Source: RUG705 sp934101175 (lineage in GTDB: Bacteria > Bacillota_I > Bacilli_A > RF39 > UBA660). From it: a DNA stretch of 64,000 nt. The notes beneath the pieces are model-generated. The model made no database searches. It worked only from the letters and a program-made list of their open reading frames with translations, and had not been told where the DNA came from. This document shows, one piece after another, positions 8,148 through 15,530 of this stretch (position 1 is the first letter of the stretch; every line of letters starts with the position of its first letter). A program made the translations under genes and the position numbers. The stretch lies in the NCBI GenBank assembly GCA_934101175.1, contig CAKOQC010000001.1, positions 248,001 to 312,000 on the forward strand, written 5' to 3'.

Positions 8148-9065
8148 ATGTTAAATATCTTTAAATGGTTCTTTCTAGGACTATACACAGTTATTACCAT
8201 TATCCCTCGTTATTTAATAATAGGTATTATATGTATTATTAATCCTAAAAAAGGTAACATACTAAGATATAAAGGTAAACCAGTAATCCCTATCATAATT
8301 ATTACTCTCTGCCTAACAGTATACTTTATCTGTATCTTTATATCTTCCAGGTGGTATGTTCAAAATCTAAAAATCAAGTATCTTTCTAGTGATATCATCT
8401 CAAGTACTAAAGTCTTAGAACAAGAACAAAAAGAAATTATAAGTAAAGAAGAATATAATCCTAAAGATAACGATAAATATTCTGATGTTTCTTTCATCTC
8501 TGTAAACTTTGATGATTTAATTGCTAAGAATAATGAAACTGTTGGTTGGATTAAAGTAAATAATACTAATGTTAATTATTCTATTTTAAAACATACTGAT
8601 AATGAATATTATTTAAAACATGATTTTAATAAAAATTATAATATTTATGGTTGGGTTTTTGCTGATTATCGTGATGACTTTGAATATTTTGGTAATAATA
8701 CTATTGTCTATGCTCACAATATGACTGATAGATCAATGTTTGGTTCTTTAGTATGGTGTCTAAAAGAATCATGGTATACTAATAATGAAAATCAATTTAT
8801 TAAAATATCTACTCCTAAATCTAACACTGTTTGGAAAATATTCTCTATTTATACTATAAAACCAGAAGTATATTATTTAAAAACCTACTTTGAATCCCCT
8901 GAAGAACATCAAATCTTCCTAGATGTCTTAAAAGGTCGTAGTATTCATAATTTTAATGAAGATGTAACTCCAAATGATAAAATTCTAACGTTATCTACTT
9001 GTTCTGATGATGGTACTAAAAGAGTAGTTATTCATGCTAAAATGGTTAAAGTAGAATATCGCTAA
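8148..9065 (+). CDS. srtB: Class B sortase
   Basis: Sortases are membrane-bound cysteine transpeptidases that link surface proteins to the wall or to pilin partners. The 305-residue protein has two N-terminal hydrophobic segments (about 6-32 and 46-66), which is one more than usual, an extracellular linker, and the class B catalytic domain: VGWIKVNNTNVNY, then His190 in YAHNM, Cys285 in TLSTC and Arg292 in KRVVIHAK. The TLSTC signature and the helical insert between His and Cys favour class B. AGGAGGTGAGTA precedes the ATG. No LPXTG/NPQTN-type substrate is obvious among the neighbours, so its target is unknown; it converges on the two envelope genes and shares a terminator with them. Confidence 0.93.
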   Translation: MLNIFKWFFLGLYTVITIIPRYLIIGIICIINPKKGNILRYKGKPVIPIIIITLCLTVYFICIFISSRWYVQNLKIKYLSSDIISSTKVLEQEQKEIISKEEYNPKDNDKYSDVSFISVNFDDLIAKNNETVGWIKVNNTNVNYSILKHTDNEYYLKHDFNKNYNIYGWVFADYRDDFEYFGNNTIVYAHNMTDRSMFGSLVWCLKESWYTNNENQFIKISTPKSNTVWKIFSIYTIKPEVYYLKTYFESPEEHQIFLDVLKGRSIHNFNEDVTPNDKILTLSTCSDDGTKRVVIHAKMVKVEYR

Positions 9066-9103
9066 AAAAATAGGACTAACTTTTAAAGAAGTCCTATTTT
9101 ATT
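9066..9103. terminator. Bidirectional terminator between the sortase and the envelope operon
   Basis: AAAATAGGACT (9067-9077) pairs with AGTCCTATTTT (9090-9100), 11 bases with a 12-base loop. T-runs follow on both strands, serving the plus-strand sortase and the minus-strand gene ending at 9114. Confidence 0.85.
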
Positions 9104-9113
9104 TTACTCAAAA

Positions 9114-10679
9114 TTATTTCTTTTTCTTTTTCTTATTACTCTTATTAACTACTTGCTTATCAGTATTATCTTCTACTTCTGCTGTTTCTTTCTCCAATTT
9201 CTCATCAGTCTTTATTTCCAAACTCTCATCCTTTATAGGTAAATCATCAAAAGAAAACTTATCCTCATTCTCACTCGTATCTTCTTTCATAGTATCCACT
9301 ATCTCTTTAGGTTTATTCTCTTTAACTAAGTTAACTTTCTTCTTATTTTTCTTTCCCTTTCCTATTAGAATAATTGAAAATAATACTATTACTAATCCTA
9401 ATAATAAGATACTACCAAGTAAACAAATATAATATTTATCACTCTGTTCTTTATATAAATCTAATACCAAAGTATTATATCTTTGAACAGTCTTTTCTTT
9501 AGCATCATATTGATATAATTCCTCTTTACCAGTTTCAATATTCTTTGCATAAAACAAATAAAACTGATTACCAGATATATCATTATTATCAAGAGCATAA
9601 GTATTCTTAATAATATCTAATTTAACCTCTTGATAACTATCTATTTTATCTCCATCATAAGTAAATGTTGTCTTCTTACCACCATCTACTACTTTATCTA
9701 ATATTTGTAAAGTAGTACCATTAAAAGTATATTCTAAATATCTAATATATTTATTATTAGCATATATATAATACTCTATCTTTCCATTAGTATCTTTAAG
9801 TCCTACTACAGTATATTTTAAAGTATCATTATAATATCCTTCTACTTTCTCACCTTTAATATCTACTTCTTTTTCACAGAAATATTCACTTATTTTAGGT
9901 AAATCTTTTCTTTTTCTAACTACATTATAAGTATTATTATCTATTTTTACTTGAATTGGTTTCTCTGCTTCTACTGTTACTTTTAAAACATAAGTTCTCT
10001 TACTTCCATTTTCTGCTGTAACTACTATTTCAAATGTATTTAATCCTTCACTAACATTAACTTCTCCAGTACCTGTAGCTTTAGCAGAATCTTCTGCTAA
10101 TTGAGCATTAATTTTAATCTTTTCTGTATTAGCAGGTACTGTTAAAGTATATTCAAGACTTTCTTTATCAAAATTCTCATTAAGTTCAAAACCATCTACT
10201 GTTAAACTAGCTAAATAACTATTTGAAGATTTTGGTCTAGGTTTAGAACTAGATCCTCCATTTGATGAACTTCCTCCATTATTACCAGTATTATTACTAG
10301 GTTTTGGATTAACTGTAATATTAACAGTTCTAGCTGGTAATGTTATATCCTTAGGATCATCTGTTGCTGTTGTCTTACTAGAAGTTATTGTTAAAGTAGC
10401 TGTCCCCGTATTCTTCGTATTAATAGTAATATATTGTGTATCATTTTCTACCCACACACTTGCTACCGCCGGACTAGCTACATTCGCATTAGAAGATGTA
10501 ATATTAAATCTTCCTGCTACATTATTTCCTGTTATTCTTAAAGTAACCGTATTCCCAACTACTACAGTATCACTAGTAAGTGATATACTATAATCTGCTG
10601 CAAATACACTATTAGTAAATCCAAACAGTACCACTAGTCCCAATATTAAACTATTCTTAATCTTATTTATAATTTTCAT
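9114..10679 (-). CDS. Exported membrane protein with Ig-like and cadherin-like beta-sandwich domains
   Basis: This 521-residue protein is probably an outward-facing cell-surface protein held by one membrane helix. It has a signal peptide (residues 1-27, ending VFAA), a bacterial Ig-like domain at about 28-128, a Ser/Gly/Pro-rich linker, and a cadherin-like domain at about 152-236 (SYLASLTVDG...GSKRTYVLKVTV). A beta-rich region to 415, one transmembrane helix at about 418-441 and a charged cytoplasmic tail ending in a run of six lysines follow. The cadherin-like domain also occurs in the next upstream gene. It lies 11 bases after that gene, so both are one operon. There is no sortase motif; function is unknown beyond adhesion or scaffolding by inference. 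Confidence 0.75.
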   Translation of the reverse strand: MKIINKIKNSLILGLVVLFGFTNSVFAADYSISLTSDTVVVGNTVTLRITGNNVAGRFNITSSNANVASPAVASVWVENDTQYITINTKNTGTATLTITSSKTTATDDPKDITLPARTVNITVNPKPSNNTGNNGGSSSNGGSSSKPRPKSSNSYLASLTVDGFELNENFDKESLEYTLTVPANTEKIKINAQLAEDSAKATGTGEVNVSEGLNTFEIVVTAENGSKRTYVLKVTVEAEKPIQVKIDNNTYNVVRKRKDLPKISEYFCEKEVDIKGEKVEGYYNDTLKYTVVGLKDTNGKIEYYIYANNKYIRYLEYTFNGTTLQILDKVVDGGKKTTFTYDGDKIDSYQEVKLDIIKNTYALDNNDISGNQFYLFYAKNIETGKEELYQYDAKEKTVQRYNTLVLDLYKEQSDKYYICLLGSILLLGLVIVLFSIILIGKGKKNKKKVNLVKENKPKEIVDTMKEDTSENEDKFSFDDLPIKDESLEIKTDEKLEKETAEVEDNTDKQVVNKSNKKKKKK

Positions 10680-10690
10680 TCTATCACTTC

Positions 10691-12661
10691 CTATTGTACT
10701 ATCTTCTTAACATCCATAATGTCATTCTTAATCATCATATAATCTGTTGCTGTTATCTTTCCATCACGACTAACATCTGCACATACTTTCTCTAATTCAT
10801 TAAGTTTCTTAACATCCATAATATCATTCTTAATCATTATATAATCTGTTGCTGTTATCTTTCCATCTCCATTAACATCTCCATATATAATAATCGTATA
10901 CCTCTTCTCTTCACGATCAGTCTTAATATTAATTACATCTCCAGAAGCAATAATACCATTCTTTTTTATCTTTCCATCTTTTGAAGATGCTGTTACTACT
11001 GCTTTACTCTCTTTATCTGTAATACTCTTAATAATACTACTAATATCTGTTTCTAATTCATATCCATATATATAATTACCATCATTCTTAATATTTAATG
11101 TTCTAAGTATTTCACTTATATCTAAAGAAACATCTACATTTCTTGTTATATTTATTTTATAAGTTCTAGTACTTCCATTTTCTGCTGTAACTATTATTGG
11201 TATTTCTTGTTTTTCTCCCTTTAATGCTATACTACCAGTTCCACTAATAGTAGATCTATTAGATACTTTAGTAGCATCTATTACTATTGATGATGATGTT
11301 GTATCCAAGTTCAAATGAAATATTGTTTGATGTGTAGCACTCTCAAATAAGTAATTTCCATTAACAGATAAACTAGATAAATAATTATTTGGGTTTCCTT
11401 TACTAGGTAAGCTTGTACTACTAGGCATATCTTTAAATACTGGTATTATAAAAGTAAATCCACTATTAATTAAATTAACATTATTATAACTTGCATATGT
11501 CTTATAAGATTCACTTGCAGGAGCCTGTATATTTTGCATATATTGGTGTCTTCCATACATTGGTCCAAACAAATCCCACTTCTGTAAATATAATGTATTT
11601 TGTCCTTGATCTATATAATCATTAACTAAAAATTTAGCTCCTCCTACTACTGCTTTATAAGGTGTCGACCAATCTTGTTCTTTAGCATAAGCTAGTCCAT
11701 TACGTATAGTCTCATCATTTGTATTACCAAAAGCTTTAATATTATAGAAATTATAATATCCTTCATAACCAGATACACTACCACTAACAATAGTACTACC
11801 ATTTGCTCCTACTTCCTGAATAACTCTAGATACTAATAAGAATGGATTGACATTATATGTCTTAGCTCCCTCTATAAAGGCATCAGCATAACTTAACTTA
11901 TTCTCCTCATCAGCCATCTTACCATCCATAAAAGTCCCTTTAAGAGCTAATTCTACTCCTTCTTTAGTATGATAATTCTCATTAAAAGTTAATGGTTCAA
12001 ACATAAATATCTGTTGATCATTTAAGAAGTTTCTTGGATCTAAATAATATCCTATTACTTGCTTATTAGCAGCATACCATCTATATCCTCCACCTTCATA
12101 ATTATTTCTAAATACATTATTTAAATAATTATAAGCCCAACTATCAGTAGATTTATATCCATCATAATCACTACCATAGTCTTCAATTAAACTCCATCCT
12201 TGTGAATACCCATCATATTCAAGAGATATCATCTTATCAAAAGTAATATCTACATTCATTACTTGAAATTTCCATTCAGGATGTCTTTTATGTAATTCTA
12301 ATAAATAAGGTATATAACTATCAGGAAATCCTAATTTATTTAAATATTCTTTATATTCATTATCATCTATTTTAGTACTATCATCTAATTTTAATATAGC
12401 AAAATCACTACATATATATCCTTTAGTACCATTATATTCTGCCTTATACCAAGGCCCACTACATCCTAGTCCACTCTTACTTTCTATATAAGTAAGTTCA
12501 TCTCCTTTATTAAGTTCTGTAATTATTCCACTATCTGTAGTACTATCGGTTCTAAATCTAACACTATATCCATTTATTATAACTTTACTACTAGCGTATA
12601 CTTGAATAGAAAAACAGCAAAATGCTATCAAAAATATTCCAATATATGACATTTTTCTCAT
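10691..12661 (-). CDS. Secreted SH3/glucosaminidase wall hydrolase with cadherin-like and dockerin domains
   Basis: This is a secreted peptidoglycan hydrolase of about 656 residues. After a signal peptide (to VYAS) comes an SH3-type domain (residues ~25-80, WYKAEYNGTKGYICS), a long spacer, an endo-beta-N-acetylglucosaminidase domain at about 230-390 with the catalytic-Glu block SRVIQEVGANGS and GYYNFYNIKAFG, and a cadherin-like domain at ~425-510. It ends with two dockerin type I repeats, DVNGDGKITATDYIMIK and DVSRDGKITATDYMMIK, 34 residues apart. Dockerins bind cohesins through Ca, so the enzyme may dock on a scaffold. The frame opens at a GTG (12670) that lies in the AGGTG ribosome site; ATG 12661 is the likely start. 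Confidence 0.85.
   Translation of the reverse strand: MRKMSYIGIFLIAFCCFSIQVYASSKVIINGYSVRFRTDSTTDSGIITELNKGDELTYIESKSGLGCSGPWYKAEYNGTKGYICSDFAILKLDDSTKIDDNEYKEYLNKLGFPDSYIPYLLELHKRHPEWKFQVMNVDITFDKMISLEYDGYSQGWSLIEDYGSDYDGYKSTDSWAYNYLNNVFRNNYEGGGYRWYAANKQVIGYYLDPRNFLNDQQIFMFEPLTFNENYHTKEGVELALKGTFMDGKMADEENKLSYADAFIEGAKTYNVNPFLLVSRVIQEVGANGSTIVSGSVSGYEGYYNFYNIKAFGNTNDETIRNGLAYAKEQDWSTPYKAVVGGAKFLVNDYIDQGQNTLYLQKWDLFGPMYGRHQYMQNIQAPASESYKTYASYNNVNLINSGFTFIIPVFKDMPSSTSLPSKGNPNNYLSSLSVNGNYLFESATHQTIFHLNLDTTSSSIVIDATKVSNRSTISGTGSIALKGEKQEIPIIVTAENGSTRTYKINITRNVDVSLDISEILRTLNIKNDGNYIYGYELETDISSIIKSITDKESKAVVTASSKDGKIKKNGIIASGDVINIKTDREEKRYTIIIYGDVNGDGKITATDYIMIKNDIMDVKKLNELEKVCADVSRDGKITATDYMMIKNDIMDVKKIVQ
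10711..10870 (-). repeat. Two near-identical dockerin-coding direct repeats
   Basis: About 55 bases at 10711 recur 102 bases later at 10813 with only a few changes. They encode the two Ca-binding dockerin motifs at the end of the glucosaminidase gene. Near identity at silent sites suggests a recent duplication or gene conversion. Confidence 0.8.
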
Positions 12662-12742
12662 TCTATACACCTACTTCCTATTATTAAATAATTATATCAA
12701 AAAATATTATATTTTACCACCCTTATTTATCACTTTACACAT

Positions 12743-12812
12743 AAAAAATCTATAAGCCTCTTTTTAATATAACTCATATAGAGTTTCTATTAATAAATTT
12801 CTTATAGATTTT
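12743..12812 (-). terminator. Long-looped terminator of the polysaccharide deacetylase gene
   Basis: AAAATCTATAAG (12745-12756) pairs with CTTATAGATTTT (12801-12812) over 12 bases, with a 44-base loop that can fold internally. T's follow on the minus strand. Confidence 0.65.
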
Positions 12813-14808
12813 AATTATTAACCCCATGTCTTATCATATAAGTATCATTTTCTATTTTCTTAAAAGTATATCCATTATTTTTACCATATCTTATAATATC
12901 TCTAATAGCATCTTTTGTCTGATATTTAATATCATGCATTAAAACCATATTAGCTCTATTATAAGATAAATGATTTACTACATTATTATATACTTGACTA
13001 CTACTATAGGCATGTCCTGCATCATCAGCATCTACATTCCAATCATAGTATCTATATCCTTTTTCTATAACCATATTAGTAAGTTGGCTCATAATTCCAT
13101 ATTGATAACTTCTACTAATAGTATTACTACTTCCTCCTGGAAAACGTATTATCTTACTATCATATCCTGTAATATTTTTAACTCTATTTCTAACTTTTTC
13201 TAAATCATTAAAGTAATTATCTACTGATGAATATACGTAAGAATAATTATGACTAGCTGTATGAAGTGCTACTGTATGTCCTTCATCATACATTCTCTTA
13301 ATAAGATAATCTGGTCCATTACAAGTAACAAAGAATGTTGCTTTAACTCCTTCTTCTTTTAATACATCTAATATATATCCTGTTGTATCTTCACTAGGTC
13401 CATCATCAAAAGTTAAATATATTTCTCCATTATGTATATATCCATTATTTGAAGGAATACTACTATTCTTTCTAATAACTTTTCTAGTAATTACACTTTT
13501 ATTATTAGAACTATCTACTACTGTATAATTAATTGTATATTCTCCTATATCATCTAATACTTCTCCTGATACCACTACTTTATCTGTTATATCTCCATCA
13601 CAGTTATCTTCTGCACTATATCCTGGTTCTTGATATTTAGTATTACCATATAAATATATTACACTATCACCCTTTAAATTAATAACTGGTTTATCTTCAT
13701 CTATTCTAATTAGTTTAACTTTTAATATATCTTCATTTAAAGAACTATCTTTAACTTTAAACGTTACATAATCTTTATCTTCCATAACTATTACACTACT
13801 AGTTATATCTCCATCATATTCATCATATGAATAATATTCTATTTCCTCAAGATTATCTAAAGGACATATCTTAATAGGATTATTATCTACTCTAATTATT
13901 GGTTTATCTTTATCTATTATATTTACTTTTCTTATTTTCTTTATATTAAAGAATAAATATTTTATTGAATATTCAACTTGATATTCTCCTACTTTATGTT
14001 CTTCTATATTATTATTTATATTTACTTCTTTATTATAGTCTTTTCCTATATTTTTAACTATATATCCATCTTCTTTATATTCATCTTTATAGCTAAGATT
14101 TATTTCTTTATCTCCTATTAGTTTTATTTTAGGTATACTTAAGTAGCTTAATATTATTAGTAGTAATAATATACTACTAATAATAATTGTTAGTATATTA
14201 TTTTTCTTTTTATTTATATTTATATCTATATCATTATCTTCAAAATCTTCATAATTATATTTATCATTAATAGTTAAGTTTCTAGTTTGTTTATTTTTTA
14301 AGTATTCTGCAACTTCTTCTCTTTTTACTACAGGTATCTCTCTAGTTAATTCTTCTTTTATATTATTTTCTTCTATTAATGCATCTTCTTGTTCTAAGAT
14401 AATATTTTCTTTATCTAAAGTAATATTCTCTTTATTATCTTCTTCTACTTTATTATCTTCTATTTTCTCTTCTTTAGTAATATCTTTATTTAATATATTA
14501 TTATTTACTATTTCTTTATTATTATTTTGTTTTTTCTTCTTCTTTTTCTTTTTAGTATTACTACTAACATTCTTATTATTTTCTTCTACCTTTTTATTAT
14601 CATTACCCTCATTTATTTTATTATCTTTCTTATCAGATATTATTTCATTATTCTTATGTTCTTCTTTATCTATATTAATACTTTGTGTCTTATCATTAAT
14701 ATTCTGTTTATTATTATTTTTATTACTATTCTGTTTATTGTTACTATTATTCTTAATATTATTATTTTGTTTATTAATATTTTTATTCTCTTTACTTTCT
14801 ACTTCCAT
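12811..14808 (-). CDS. Membrane-anchored polysaccharide deacetylase with Ig-like (DUF5011-type) domains
   Basis: This 665-residue type II membrane protein carries an extracellular NodB deacetylase, likely acting on peptidoglycan or another GlcNAc polymer. Residues 1-175 are a cytoplasmic low-complexity stretch of Asn, Lys and Glu. A membrane helix lies at about 205-226, followed by two to three Ig-like DUF5011 domains (230-445, with GEYTINYTVVDSSNNKS) and the NodB domain at 455-655. The NodB motifs are TFDDGPS (the DD metal/base pair), HTASHNYSY (HxxxH), RFPGGSSN, DWNVDADD and VLMHDI. All catalytic residues are present. The same TM-Ig arrangement occurs in the SGNH protein at 26.8-28.1 kb. 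It stands alone between a terminator and a 200-base upstream region. Confidence 0.9.
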   Translation of the reverse strand: MEVESKENKNINKQNNNIKNNSNNKQNSNKNNNKQNINDKTQSINIDKEEHKNNEIISDKKDNKINEGNDNKKVEENNKNVSSNTKKKKKKKKQNNNKEIVNNNILNKDITKEEKIEDNKVEEDNKENITLDKENIILEQEDALIEENNIKEELTREIPVVKREEVAEYLKNKQTRNLTINDKYNYEDFEDNDIDININKKKNNILTIIISSILLLLIILSYLSIPKIKLIGDKEINLSYKDEYKEDGYIVKNIGKDYNKEVNINNNIEEHKVGEYQVEYSIKYLFFNIKKIRKVNIIDKDKPIIRVDNNPIKICPLDNLEEIEYYSYDEYDGDITSSVIVMEDKDYVTFKVKDSSLNEDILKVKLIRIDEDKPVINLKGDSVIYLYGNTKYQEPGYSAEDNCDGDITDKVVVSGEVLDDIGEYTINYTVVDSSNNKSVITRKVIRKNSSIPSNNGYIHNGEIYLTFDDGPSEDTTGYILDVLKEEGVKATFFVTCNGPDYLIKRMYDEGHTVALHTASHNYSYVYSSVDNYFNDLEKVRNRVKNITGYDSKIIRFPGGSSNTISRSYQYGIMSQLTNMVIEKGYRYYDWNVDADDAGHAYSSSQVYNNVVNHLSYNRANMVLMHDIKYQTKDAIRDIIRYGKNNGYTFKKIENDTYMIRHGVNN

Positions 14809-14998
14809 TACTTTCTACTACCCTTTTAATAATTATTTTCTATTTTTAAACATATTTAATGTTCTTATTTTCTTATATTTTGTATTAATTTCTCCCCAGT
14901 TATCTAGACCATCACTCCCTATATTATATTTTAACAAATATTATTCTTAAAAGCTATAAAATATCATTTATTTTTTATAATTTACTTTATATATGTTA
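14809..14998. other. Intergenic region with probable long 5' leader of the deacetylase
   Basis: About 190 non-coding bases separate the deacetylase from the HAD gene. On the minus strand an AATATAATA -10-like element precedes a G-rich stretch around 14895-14925 that stands out in the AT-rich background, then AT-rich leader up to the ribosome site. I see no gene or known riboswitch. Confidence 0.4.
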
Positions 14999-15026
14999 AG
15001 AGAAAGTATTATTTCATACTTTCTCT
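14999..15026 (-). terminator. Hairpin at the end of the smc-HAD operon
   Basis: AGAGAAAGTA (14999-15008) pairs perfectly with TACTTTCTCT (15017-15026) over ten bases. No clean T-run follows on the minus strand, so termination efficiency is doubtful. Confidence 0.5.
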
Positions 15027-15521
15027 ATCTTTTAAGAATTCTAAACTATTAACTTTTTTATATTTAGTATTTTCTATTCCAAAGCCATCTTTATTATCAT
15101 TATTTTTATTAAAGAATATTGATATTCCTCCTGCTTCATTCCATTCATCTAAGTTAAATAATAAATCATCTATTAGTATATTTCCTTTTACTGGTACTAT
15201 ATCTATCTTCTTAAGGTCATATGGTACTAATATAATAGGACATTTTACTCCTAATTCTCTTAAGAATTTAACTTTATTACTTCCTTCATTAGTAAGTGAA
15301 TGAACTCTTGTTAAAATACTAACTTTATTTATATCTAAGCTTTTAATAATATCTATTGAGTTATTAATAATTAAGCTTTCTTTTAATACTTTATTCCAAT
15401 CTTTATTTTTTACATGTAATATATCATCTATAAATTCTCCATTAGCATCTGTTTTTTGATAATCTCCAAATACTGCTTGGTATGTATCCATAATTACATC
15501 ATCAAAATCTATATATGTCAT
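15009..15521 (-). CDS. HAD-superfamily hydrolase, 5'(3')-deoxyribonucleotidase-like
   Basis: The 170-residue protein looks like a small haloacid-dehalogenase phosphatase of the NT5C/5'-nucleotidase group. The N-terminal MTYIDFDDVIMDT supplies the motif I acidic pair (DFD), VSILTRVHS matches motif II, VPYDLKK holds the motif III Lys, and GNILIDDLLFNLDEWNEAGG is the motif IV DD. That group dephosphorylates nucleotides, but the substrate here is not shown by sequence. The frame could start at a GTG (15530), but that GTG is part of the ribosome site AGGTGAACTGT; ATG 15521 is used. It directly follows smc, so the two are probably cotranscribed. Confidence 0.75.
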   Translation of the reverse strand: MTYIDFDDVIMDTYQAVFGDYQKTDANGEFIDDILHVKNKDWNKVLKESLIINNSIDIIKSLDINKVSILTRVHSLTNEGSNKVKFLRELGVKCPIILVPYDLKKIDIVPVKGNILIDDLLFNLDEWNEAGGISIFFNKNNDNKDGFGIENTKYKKVNSLEFLKDRESMK

Positions 15522-15530
15522 ACAGTTCAC

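Noticed and set aside
14527..14950. Two hydrophobic plus-strand frames (100 and 70 codons) opposite the deacetylase start
   Set aside because: Low-complexity Ile/Phe/Leu runs arise from the antisense of Asn/Lys codons; no ribosome site or independent evidence.
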